Shown: in pieces, positions 52,625-63,700 of the stretch
Position numbering within the stretch: the first letter of the stretch is position 1
Layout of the letters: each line of letters begins with the position of its first letter
Assembly: GCF_000213175.1 (NCBI RefSeq)
Contig: NW_009799103.1
Location: 647,295 to 711,294 of the forward strand
DNA from: Neurospora tetrasperma FGSC 2508
Taxonomy: Eukaryota; Ascomycota; Sordariomycetes; Sordariales; Sordariaceae
Reading direction: 5' to 3'
DNA: 64,000 nucleotides
Program-made: the position numbers and the translations under genes
Notes under the pieces: model-generated
Database searches by the model: none
Seen by the model: the letters and a program-made list of their open reading frames with translations, nothing else
What the model was told of the DNA's origin: nothing

Positions 52625-54387
52625 ATGGCAGAGGCAGAACAGTTTGACTGGCGAGATCCCGGCCGTAATCCTCTCGTTACCGCCAATCTCACTCTCCGAG
52701 GCTTGGAAAAACGCATCAAAAAGCCCTGTGACAGCGACTGTGCCAAAGCCGCTACCAGATTCCTCGGTTATCTGCGGGGAACTCAAGACATCACAGGTCA
52801 GCAACGTCATATAAAGGGAAATCAGTTCAACATGGATTGGGATTTGCCTGTTTATCGGCTCGACAGCTTCATTTCGTCTTGTACCGACGACGACTTCACC
52901 GAGTACACCCTGGGCCAGGCCACCGACTGGTTCATCCACACGGCGGATGCTAGTTTGGAACATCTCGTTGACCATACCATCAAAACATGTCCCAAGAAGT
53001 TTTGCAGGTCCTTGAAATGGGAAGGCAATCCGGATGTTTCTGGCATCGGGGTGAGTAGAGCGTACCTTTTTTTTTTTTTTTTTTTTTCTTCGGCTGCAGT
53101 AACAACTTCCGTCTCACACGACAGTTCTGCAGGTTTATGCTGCGTTCATGGTCCAAGCCGCTCTCGCCACTCTGTTCCTGCTCTTCTACATTCGCTTTTA
53201 TGTCAAAGATGTGGTGGACGTGAACAAACCTGAGGAGGAACCAACCCTCCCCAAGCAACTTCAAGGCAACGACAGCCCCACAGACCCTCAACCTACTTCC
53301 CAGCAACACGACGACCAGCCCGCCGCCCAAAAAGCGACCAAGCTGTTCGACCCCATCGCCTTCCGCGAAACCGCCGACAACTGCCTCGAGGTCTTTTGGG
53401 CCACCTGCTACGTCTTCGCCTTCACCTTCGTCATAGCCGCGGTCGTCTTCATCACTGACCATGATAACGACTCAACCGGCCGGGTCTACTCTGGCTATTT
53501 CACCTATCTGGGCGCCGTCAACTCCATCGCCGTGCTGATCTGTCTCTGGCCGTGGTTCCCCGGCCGGCACAAGTACCCGGTGCTGACCTTTTCCGGCCTG
53601 ACCGTGCTCCTCTGCATGATGGCCGGCGTCAGCATCGCCTTTTTCAGAATCAGCCTGGGAGAAAACAAGACCACATTCGAAGCCAGGTGCCTGGGAACGG
53701 TGCATTCGGCTCAGTCCGTGCAGAAGCTGGTCAAGGGCACTCCCTATGCCGTCCTTGCGCTAATCGTTTTATGGGGCGGCTCCTTGCTGGTCATCCGGAT
53801 CCGGACTCCCAAAATGACTGACAAGGGGAATGACACGGTCCTGACGCTCTATTTGGTTTTGACAGGCATCTTTGGCGGGTTCTTAGTCCTCACCAGCTTT
53901 GTTCTTGTCTGGCTTTCTCTGGGCTTCTTCCATTCCCTCCGCCAACATGCGGAGAATCTGTCGGGGTTGTCGTACGCGGAGAATGAGTGGGGTTTTGGTC
54001 AGGTCGCGGCTATTGTGGCGTGGGTGCCGGTCTTTGGGCAGTTCTCCGCGATAGTCATTCGTAAGTGGCCTCCTTCGAAGTTCTGGTCTTTCTCCATCTG
54101 CTGAGCTGTTCGTGTCTTTTGCTAACCATGTACCTACCTGCTCTCCAGGTGGACTCGCTAGACTTCTCCCTGTTGGGGCCAGAGAGCTGTTTGAACCCGT
54201 GCCCAAAGATCAGAGGGGAACGGCACGAGTGCTGGCTCGAGCCCTCCGCAATAGGAAACATCAACATACACAGCGGCATGAAAGCATGACGGCGGAAGCG
54301 GTGCCACTGTCGTCACTCCGAAGCATCAGCCATGACGAAGAAGATGTTGGGACGACATCGGCTGGGGCTGGGAGTCATGCACAATGA
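52625..54387 (+). CDS. uncharacterised seven-TM membrane protein, 530 aa
   Basis: Three exons: 52625-53050, 53133-54060, 54149-54387. Intron 1 (82 bases, GTGAGT...TGCAG) holds 21 consecutive T. Intron 2 (88 bases, GTAAGT...CCAG) has a GCTAACC branch point. The start M-A-E-A-E-Q-F-D-W has a C-C-ATG-G context. The N-terminal 142 residues are soluble, with paired Cys and a W-E-G-N-P-D-V-S-G-I-G segment directly before TM1. Predicted TMs by hydropathy: 143-165, 227-249, 263-284, 291-313, 347-365, 378-406, 430-451. The cytoplasmic-like loop 170-215 is charged, and the tail (452-530) is basic and Ser-rich. The layout is compatible with a fungal GPCR-like or transporter-like protein; no diagnostic motif decides. 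Function unknown. Confidence 0.8.
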
Positions 54388-55642
54388 TCTCGAGGCGGAA
54401 CCTATCCGATGGAGATTGTTATGGAGCTCCGATGGTATGTGAGATGCGGTGATCCAGATCCAGATCTATCGAGTGGAAAATAAAGCGAGAAGCTCAAATC
54501 GCGTTTGGCAATGGATGCTGCATGACCTTGATGTCTTCACTCTCAATCTTCACTGATGAGTGCAAACGCTGTGATGAATGGATGGATGCTAAGGAATCGG
54601 CAATCGTAGCGCGAATAGAGTTGTTCGGGGTATTCAAGTTGGCAAGGACATCCGGCAAGTGGACAATAGAGTTGAACTTTGGATCGGAAACAAAGCCCAT
54701 GGTCGAATCGGGCTTACTGGACTACTGTGATCGGGCGTCGATGAGAAAGAGGCATTCGAGTTGCGAGACGCGTGAGAAGCTGGTGGGGAGACAGAAGCTG
54801 GGTCTTGGACATGATCTTATAGACCACCCATTACCCCTCTTATCATCATGGCAGCCCTGTAACAGCATCACAAGCTCACCATCCTCTTGCTGACGAACGA
54901 TGGATATGGTGGCGCCATGTTACACGCAAGTCCATCCCGGCCCATAAGAGAACTCTGGCCGCAATTACCATCGTATGTCAGTTGTTGAAGGGTGCAAATG
55001 TTTGGGACACTCTCAGGGATACAGCAATGGATCTAGCTGGCCTAGGTGATATAATGGGCGAGTTTTGAGGCAGCCATGTTGTCGATTATAATGGGGAGCG
55101 TTTGCCAAACGAGTTTTGACCTGTTCATTTGATGACTGAACTGGATACCTAAAGTAGAAAAGAAATAGACGCCGAATTGGGCAAAACAAATTCAGGGATG
55201 ATCATGGGCTGCCATGGCTCGTTCGCGTCCGTTAAGTCTGAGGCTGGAATCATGGTGGCGGATGTTGAAGGACCAACGTTGACATCGGGGGGAAAGTCGT
55301 GTAGAATAGGTGAAAGGGAAGCCATGGAGATTGCCTGCCGGGATGAACAGATACCTCCCTATGCCGGCAATCACTGCGTCAGACTGCCTGCCGGACGCAT
55401 TCCTTCAGACGCTGTAGAATTGCCCTGCCAGGTACTTGGGTCAGGTACTGGCAGGGAACCGCAGGCCCCGAACTGAGTCAAAAGCAAAAAAAAGTCACAA
55501 TTGCTCAGTGCGGCGCGGCCGTGCCCCTCCAACCCGATCCCTCGCCCGGCCGTCCATCCATCCACCCCCTCCACCCTCGTGCCGTGTCCGACTTGATCTC
55601 CGACCTCGTCCCGTTCGACTCGACCATCCCGTCCGTAGCGGC
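54388..55642. other. intergenic, 1.25 kb
   Basis: Includes a plus-strand ATG frame of 123 codons (54522-54893) without motifs; not called. The last 150 bases, ahead of the histidyl-tRNA synthetase starts, are C-rich with no ATG in any frame. Confidence 0.55.
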
Positions 55643-57438
55643 ATGCTGAATTTGATCCGACGAGTTACAGAGTCGATACCAATTGCACGCGCCAGCCGTT
55701 TCGTCGGATCACTCTTGAATCGCACCACCACTACTGGCAACCCGGTCGCCATCAATAATACCCCGCGCCAATTCCCGACTTGTTTGCGCCAACGCCAACA
55801 CCTCGCCGACGACACCACCGACACCATGGCCGACAACACCAAGGGAACCAAGGAGGACATCAAGGCGCCCAAGCCGGCTGCCAGCCTCCAGATCAAGACC
55901 CCCAAGGGCACCCGTGACTGGCACGGCCCGGACATGCTCCTCCGTGAGCAGCTCTTGTATGCGCTTCCCGTCGCATTTGCCATTTCATGACCACTTTTTC
56001 TTTTCTGTTCTTGTTGCTGACACTCTTGTTTTCCTCAAATCATAGCCAGACTGTTGGCGACATCTTCAAGCGCCACGGCGGCACCCCCCTCGACACTCCC
56101 GTCTTCGAGCTTAGGGAAATTCTTGCCGGCAGTATGTCTCGACACCTACAATAGCCTAGCCGACCGAACTCGCCCGTATCAAGATTAGCTAACACTTGTA
56201 CCTCAGAGTATGGCGAGGACTCCAAGCTCATTTACGACCTCCAGGACCAGGGTGGCGAGCTCTGCTCCCTCCGCTACGATCTTACCGTCCCCTTTGCCCG
56301 CTGGCTCGCCATGACCAGCACCCAGCAGGTCAAGCGCTACCACATCGCAAAGGTCTACCGTCGCGACCAGCCCGCCATTGCCCGCGGCCGCATGCGCGAG
56401 TTCCACCAGTGCGATTTCGACATTGCCGGTGTCTACGACCCCATGATCCCCGACGCCGAGATTCTGCGCATCATCGTCGAGGTCTTTGACGCTCTCAAGC
56501 TCGGCATCACCATCAAGCTCAACCACCGCAAGATCCTTGACGGTCTCTTTGCCGTCGCCGGTGTGCCCGCCGAGAAGATCCGCACCATCAGCTCCGCCGT
56601 CGACAAGCTCGACAAGATGCCCTGGGCCGACGTCAAGAAGGAGATGGTGGAGGAGAAGGGTCTGCCCGAGGAGGTTGCCGACAAGATTGGCGTCTACGTG
56701 CAAAACGCCGGCAACATCACCGACATCATCAACTACATCAAGGCCGACGCCGACCTACCCACCAACGACGACATCAAGGCCGGTATCCACGACATGGAGC
56801 TGCTCGCCGCCTACCTCGAGGCCCTTGAGGTCACCGACAAGGTCTCGTTCGACCTCTCGCTCGCCCGCGGTCTCGACTACTACACCGGCCTGATCTTCGA
56901 GGTCATCAACAAGCCCGAGCCCGTGGCTGATGGCGACAAGAAGAAGAAGAGCAAGAAGGACGACCCGGCCAGCCAGGTTGGTTCTATCGCCGCCGGCGGC
57001 CGCTACGACAACCTTGTCGGTATGTACGGCAAGAAGCAGATCCCCTGTGTCGGTATCTCGTTCGGTATCGACCGTATCTTCACCATCCTCAAGGCCCGCG
57101 GCGAGAACGACATCAAGAAGCGCGAGGTGGACGTGTTCGTCATGGCCTTTGGTGGCGGCAAGGACTTTGACGGTCTCCTTGTGGAGCGCATGAAGATTGC
57201 CAGGCAACTATGGAATGCGGGCATTCGCGCCGAGTACATGGCCAAGGCCAAGCCTAAACTGCAGGCTCAGTTCAAGGCTGCCGAGGGTACGCCTCTGGGT
57301 GTCATTCTGGGTGAGGAGGAGCTCAAGGCTGGTCAGGTCAGGTTGAAGAAGCTTGATCAGGGCCAGGGCCAGAAGGATGAGGGCAACCTGGTTCCTATTG
57401 AGAACTTGGCCGAGGAGGTCCAGAAGCTGTTGCTATAG
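55643..57438 (+). CDS. HTS1: histidyl-tRNA synthetase, mitochondrial and cytosolic forms
   Basis: Class II aminoacyl-tRNA synthetase that charges tRNA-His. Exons: 55643-55956, 56046-56131, 56207-57438; introns of 89 and 75 bases with GTATGC/GTATGT donors. Long form 543 aa from ATG 55643, short form 482 aa from in-frame ATG 55826. Residues 1-40 of the long form (M-L-N-L-I-R-R-V...R-A-S-R-F) are Arg-rich, nearly acid-free and amphipathic, like a mitochondrial presequence. The second ATG has an optimal ACC-ATG-G context, and no other ATG lies between. Motif 2: Y-R-R-D-Q-P...G-R-M-R-E-F (184-199). Histidine A motif: R-G-L-D-Y-Y-T-G (354-361). Motif 3: G-G-R-Y-D-N-L...G-I-S-F-G-I-D-R. The Lys-rich insert after the A motif is usual in eukaryotic enzymes. 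One gene with two starts supplies both compartments in yeast (HTS1). Confidence 0.95.
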
Positions 57439-57637
57439 ATGATGTGTGGCCATTGTTTTGTGTGAAAGAAAATAGATTCCCCAGGTATTGAGCGGGTGTT
57501 TGGTTATTCTCGATTCTGTTTTCTCACATTTTTGGTATGCTTGTATGCTTGTGATAATGTACAATGGCCCTCTACCTGCCGTCCTTCTTTCTCTCCTAAC
57601 TTGATGTCTCACAACACTTCTGATTTTAGCCGCCCCT

Positions 57638-58687
57638 CTAAGGGGCATTAACCCCAACCCTCGCCTTCACCGGCACCAACCCCCACGTCCTCCAGAACTC
57701 TCTCGAATCATACGCCCTTCCCATGAGCTCCATACTCCTCGGCAGCGCCTGCACCCCCTCCTCCTCCATCAACTCCATCACCCACTTCGCCTGCTCCCTC
57801 GGCTCCCCGTCTTCCTGTCCCTCGGTAGCCCACCCCATCAACAAACTCCACCAATCATACACAAACCCATCCGTCAACATCCACCTCTGCCCCTTTCCAT
57901 GCTCCTCCCACTTCTTCTTCTTCTTCTCCTTCTCTCCGCCCTCCTTCTTCTTCTCATCCTCACAAGTCGTGATGATCTTAAACACAGCCCTTGCAATATC
58001 CAATCCATGAATCATGTGCAAACTCGTCTTGTGCCTCAACGCCTCCTTTGAGAAGGCAACCCTGCTCACCCAATTGCGCGGATCCCTCGCCCCGCCCCAC
58101 AGCCCAGAGAGCGCAAGCACCATGCCGTCCACCACCGACGAAGCAAGCAGTTCGTCTTCAGCTATGGCGCGCGGGTCCGTGGTCAAGTAAGGAGAGTGTC
58201 GCGTCGTGAAGCTAAAGGGTTTTTTGTTATTCTTCGCAGCAGCAGCAGCAGCGGCTTGTTCCGCCTCAGCCTTAGCCCTCGCCTCCCTTTCTGCCTGCTG
58301 CTCTTCTGGACTTTTGGCGCCGTGGCGTTTCCTCCGCCCTTCTACTTGCCAGATACCCGTGCTGCCGAGCTGGATGAACCTGTACTTTTCTTGGGAAGGG
58401 GTTTGAGGGTGCGTGGCTTGGTAGGTTTCTGTGAGCCAGGTACTTTGGCCTTTGCCTGTTAGGGGGAAGGTGATGAGGATGTAGCGCGCGCGCGGCAGGT
58501 TGGCGATGGGAGTGGGGTCTTTGGAGTCGGGGTCGAAGCGGAAGGGGATGGTGTCGATGCCGCAGACGGGACGGCCGGTGGTGGTGGTTGCGGCGAAGGT
58601 GAGGGAGTCGGGGTGTTGTTGGAGGAGGGGGATGAGGAAGGTGGCGGTCCAGCCGGCGCCGAGGATGAGGAGGTCGACGCCTTCCAT
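57638..58687 (-). CDS. NAD(P)-binding Rossmann protein, atypical SDR/YeeZ-like, 349 aa
   Basis: Single exon from ATG 58687. The N-terminus has a nucleotide-binding fingerprint: L-L-I-L-G-A-G-W-T-A (G10-x-G12-x-x-A15) directly after the first beta strand. Further features: R-Y-I-L-I-T-F-P-L, then Q-L-G-S-T-G-I-W-Q as in extended SDRs of the YeeZ type, and later G-L-W-G-G-x-R-x-P-x-N-W and H-x-x-D-I-A-R. Two low-complexity inserts (Glu/Ala/Lys at ~125-160 and Lys/Glu at ~245-262) look like solvent loops. Convergent with the histidyl-tRNA synthetase gene (199 bases between stops). Substrate unknown. Confidence 0.75.
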   Translation of the reverse strand: MEGVDLLILGAGWTATFLIPLLQQHPDSLTFAATTTTGRPVCGIDTIPFRFDPDSKDPTPIANLPRARYILITFPLTGKGQSTWLTETYQATHPQTPSQEKYRFIQLGSTGIWQVEGRRKRHGAKSPEEQQAEREARAKAEAEQAAAAAAAKNNKKPFSFTTRHSPYLTTDPRAIAEDELLASSVVDGMVLALSGLWGGARDPRNWVSRVAFSKEALRHKTSLHMIHGLDIARAVFKIITTCEDEKKKEGGEKEKKKKKWEEHGKGQRWMLTDGFVYDWWSLLMGWATEGQEDGEPREQAKWVMELMEEEGVQALPRSMELMGRAYDSREFWRTWGLVPVKARVGVNAP

Positions 58688-59216
58688 TTTTGTTTTTTGT
58701 TGGTTTTGGTTTAGTAAGTATTTTGAGGTGGGTGAAAGAGAGTGGTTTGGCGATGGAAGAGAGTGAGGTCGTGGATTGTTGGGTAAATTGGGGGTTGACA
58801 GCTGTTGATGTTTTGTAGTGTAGGCCGAGCACGGATAGAAGTTCCGATTGGCGGGGTCGTTTATTTATGGTTTACCTATTTCGGGTTAGCATGTCCCGAT
58901 GACATCGTTCGGCCGGTGGCTGCCGCGATCGGGCGGAGTGGAGTGCATCTTTTCTTCGGCGTGCATCAGCGACGGACCGGGACAGCCAGCCGGACGGACC
59001 AACAACGGATGCAACTGAAGCGAAGCTTGGGGGCATGATGTTGGTGACGATTGCATGCATAAACATGGGGAGACTAATGCGTGACAAATGTCAAAGCGAC
59101 ATGATCAGTTTGGTGTTGAATTTTCCTCCTGTTTTCCATCATTCGAAGTGTTGTAGCTAGGGGTCGATAGATACCGTAAATCTGGGACTTTTACCTTACT
59201 TTACACTTTTCCTTAC
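58688..59216. other. intergenic, boundary to RIP-mutated DNA
   Basis: Normal-composition sequence serving as promoter of the minus-strand gene at 57638-58687. Composition changes abruptly near 59,160-59,300 to TA-rich, RIP-type DNA. Confidence 0.6.
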
Positions 59217-59405
59217 TGTAAGACACGTAAATATCTATGCGCAGAGTCCGTGCGCCCATCTAGATTCTACAGTATAGCAGTTAACTCTAAATAATCTCTA
59301 GCGCTCTTACAATTAGGTTAATCGCTAGAATTACTATATTTCTATATACTAATTTGCCTTTTACTTTCGCCGTTACTAATTCTTTATTTATATTATACTA
59401 TAATA
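59217..59405 (-). repeat. candidate 3' LTR of RIP-mutated gypsy element
   Basis: On the minus strand this stretch begins TATTATAG (possible RIP-altered TGT start) just after a purine run GGGGAGG (complement of 59406-59412) and ends CTTACA at 59217, i.e. TG...CA-like ends next to a polypurine tract. A second similar purine run lies at 60024-60036 (minus), so the LTR assignment is uncertain. The 5' LTR lies outside the window and cannot be compared. Confidence 0.3.
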
Positions 59406-60329
59406 CCTCCCCAATAATATCTTTAAATTGTATAGAGGGAGTTTAACCTTATTAATAACTCTAATTATATTTATTAATATACCTTCTACCATTACTATTA
59501 ATATTGAGCCGCCGCTAATATTACCTACCTTCGCAACTATTTTACTAAATATAAGGGTATAACGAACGGCAGTCTAATCTGCCTAAATAAAATAGCTAAA
59601 AGTAAGAACTATTAAAGTTATTCGGTAAAGCCAAAGGGTTCACAATAAGTATGCTCGTAATACTAGTCTTAATAATAATAATTAAATTATATTAATTATT
59701 ATCGAACTATCTAACAATCTGAATTCTCTAATCGTCCCTATATATTCCTATATTTATTCCTAATTCCTTAGTTCTTAAATATCCATTATAATAATAGCTT
59801 ACTAATAGTATTAGTTTACCGTAAACCCCGGCTTACTAATAAACATCGGTTTATTATAAGCCTTAGCTTACTAGTAAATTAATATATTTAGTAAACCTAT
59901 ATATACCTACGCGCCCTTCCTAATTAATTTAGTTTCTAAGGGTTATATTATTATTCTTAGGCGGGGCTATTGGGTCCTAGCGATTTAAGCGGCCCCTATA
60001 TTATTTAAATTCGTAATATAATACCTCCCTTCTTTAATTATTATCTTCGATAGTTTTATTAATTCTTCTAATATCTTTGCTCTATTCTTATTTCTACTAC
60101 TACCCCTATTTTAAATATAATAAATTCTTCTTCCTTTTATTACCTGCTATTATATTTAATTGTATTTCCAAACGTTCTTCTATATCGTTTGGCCGACGGT
60201 AGAATTTATTAATTTATATCGAATCTTTTAACTCTATAATTATATTTTACTAATACTATTCTAATTGCAAATTTATTTATAAGAAGCTTCTAGGGCACCC
60301 GAAGTATAGTAAATATATTTGTAGTGTTC

Positions 60330-60700
60330 GTTTTTATAAAGAAATTAACTATAATTCGGAATATAAATTATTTAATATTATTTAATAGTCTTTTACTAAT
60401 TATATAGTAGTATAAATAATTGTAGAGAATAAGAAATTAAAGTAGGAGTAGGAAGTACTCCTAAAGATAGTATACAATAGCGTCCTTCGTTTATTTAAAG
60501 TAAAGTATTAATAGGAAGAATTAGTAGTAAAGGCTAATAATATATTTCGGGTCGCTATAACCGAATTAGAAGTTTAGGAAGAAGAGGATAGGGCGGCTAA
60601 GAAAGAGCCTTCGCCTCTACCCGAAGAAACTCTTATAGTAATATTTATATTTATTACTTCTATACCCGTCGATTAGGTTTTACTAAATATATTGGCCTTC
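60330..60700 (+). pseudogene. possible second RIP-mutated coding relic
   Basis: On the plus strand one frame gives charged, helix-like peptides interrupted by stops: V-E-N-K-K-L-K, then F-R-V-A-I-T-E-L-E-V, then E-E-E-D-R-A-A-K-K-E-P. This could be the C-terminal coiled coil of a pogo/Fot1-type transposase or part of a gag-like protein, in the opposite orientation to the gypsy pol. The family is a guess; the coding character is suggestive only. Confidence 0.25.
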
Positions 60701-63700
60701 CTTACTTCTTAATTAAATAATCTTCCAACCCCGGCTAATCTAGGTTCCTATAATAGAATTCCTTTAATTTTATAAGACAATTTAAATTTTTAATAGGTTC
60801 CTATATATTATTTTTTAGGCCGAATCTATCCTATTTAATAAGGTACTCCAATTCTCCTTCCTCTATCTTTAAATTTAAAATTTGTTCTATATTCTATTCT
60901 TCTTCCTCATTTTTAATACTAATTCGTATATTAACTCGTATATTTTTAAATATTAATTCTAATAGTACGATGTAGAATAAATATAATCTTAATTTTATAG
61001 TATTAGGAATATTTAATTAATATACTATATTAGAAATTTTCTTTTTAATTTTAAATAGTCCTACCCGCCGGTTATCGAATTTCTTATTAGGCTTCTTTAT
61101 TTTAAGGTTTCTAATTAATAAAAGGACTTTATCTCCTTCTTTAAAGTAAAGTCCCTCGAACCTTTTTAAATTAAAGTATCGGCTTATCCTTTATTTAACG
61201 AATTCTAATTCTCCTTTAAATTTTTTATATAGTATATATAGCTTTTTAGCCTTTATTGAAGCCCTAGGAACGTTCGTATTTAGTCCCTCTAAGAGTTCTA
61301 GCTCGTACTTGTAATTTGTAAAGAAAAGTAAAACCTTCGTAGTTTCTATAGGAGAAGTATTATATATTTATTATACTATAAGTAATAATTCTATTTAATT
61401 ATTTTATTCGAAATTAAAATAATTCCTTAAATATTATTCTATAATTTAATTAATCCTTTCTATTTATTTATTTATCTATAGGTAGTATACTATTAATATT
61501 TTATTCTTAGTACCGAATTTAATTATTAATATTTATTAAAATTTGGATACGAACTTAGTATCCCTATTTATAATCTATTCCTTCGGCCAACTATATACCG
61601 AAATAATATTATAATAAATTATATTTATAAATTATTCTATTAATTATATTTCTTTATAAAGTAAAAAATAATTCTACCTAATCAACCTATTTACTATTAT
61701 TAAAATACTATTATGAATAATTCTTATTATAGTATTTATAGATAGTAGTAATTTAATAATAAAATTTATAATTACCGAACTCTATAATCTTTTTATAATT
61801 TCTAAGGGTTCGAAGAATCTATATAATTTATATTTTATAATCCTAATTTTATTATAATACTTATAGGCCTACAATATTCGAGCTACTTCAGTTTTTATTC
61901 CTAAAAAATTGTAGTATTACTGTATCCGTACTATAATTTTAGTAATACCTATATATCCTCCTATTTTAAACGTATATATCCTTATAATAAATATTTTGTA
62001 TTACTTAGGCTAAACGTAGGCCTTATTATAATACTATAATTTATTATTCTAAAAAACGATTCCGTCTTCTTAATTATCCTCCCGTCTCTATTATTCCTTA
62101 GGGGTAATAATAATAATATAAAATTTAAAGTCCTATATTTTAACCCTATAAATAATATAATATTCTATCTATTTTTATAAAGGGTATATAAATAATTTAT
62201 TTAATTATTCTTAAAATAAAAGTATAAAGGCTTCCGTAATATCTTTTATATAGTTTACCCGACGGTTTAAAGCGTTAATTCAGGTATTCTCTAAACCTTT
62301 TTTATAATTAATTCTAAGATTGAATTCTAATAAAAATTCGGCCTATTATATCTAACGGCTATTAAATACTTTAATAATCGTAAAGTACCGAAGGTTATTA
62401 TAATTAGTATAGATTTATATTTTATATGTAGTATTATTAGAATATAGCTTCTATTTTCAAAATACTTCGATAATAGTTAAGAATTCTTTATTATAAATAG
62501 GATAATTACGACGGGGTCCTTCCAATTTCTTAAAGAAGAAAATTATAGGATATAATTTCCTATATTCGTTATATTATTCTAATTATTCTTTAGTAATATA
62601 ATTTAATATATCGGTCTTAATTTTAAAGGGTTTATTTAGGTTAGGAAGTTTTAGTATAGGGTCTATAGTAATAGCGTTGTAAATAGCCTTAAAGGCTTCT
62701 TTTTCTTCCTTTCCCTATATAAAAGTGGCCTCTTTCTTAATAAATTTATATAATAGCCTAACAATCTTCTTGTAGTCCTATATAATTATTTAATAGAAAT
62801 TAATAAATTTTAAAAATCTATAGACTTTAATTATATTTTTAAATATAGATTAATTCCGTACGGCTTCTATTTTATTTGATTTTATCCTAACCTCGTTCTT
62901 TAAAATTAAATACCTAAGAAATATAGTCTCTCTTATATAGAATTCGCTCTTCTCTATATTAATAGAGAATTTATATTCGTATAGTATATTTAATACTTTC
63001 TTTACATATTCCTTATATTCTACGAAAGTTTTAAAATAAATAAAAATATTATTTAAATAATAAATAGCGAATTTATTGAAGTACGGGCGAATTATATAAT
63101 TAATAATAGATTAAAATATTGTAAATATATTAATTAACCCGAAGGGTATATGAAATATTATTTTCTATTTATTTCCTTTTTTAATTCGGATATAGGTATA
63201 AATAATAAATAAATTAAAGTACGTAAAATATCGTACTCCTCCTAATTAATTTCGGATATATAAAATTAATAATAAGGGATAATTATTTCTTATAATCTTT
63301 TAATTTAATTACTTATAATCTATATAAAGGTATAATTTTCCGTCCTTTTTTAGTATAAAAAGGATAGGGTACTCTACTAATAATATAAATTCCTAAATAT
63401 ATCCTTATTTTAAATTTTTATTTAAATATTCCTTTAATTCTATATTTTACTTTTTATTAATATAATATACTTTAAAGAATTTAAATTTAATTCCTTCCTT
63501 AAATTTAATTTTATAGTCCTATAATTCTTATAATAATAATTTTTCAAAGTACTTACTAACAAAAGCCGGGTATCCTTAATATTTAATTAGGATTATTATT
63601 TTTAGTTTTTCTACTTATTAATTTTAGTAATAGTTAAATTTATATTAAATATTAATTATTAATACTTTTACTAATATTATTAACCCTTCTTCTATAATTT

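Noticed and set aside
54522-54893. 123-codon plus-strand ATG frame
   Set aside because: No motif and downstream of the seven-TM stop; likely 3' UTR or chance.
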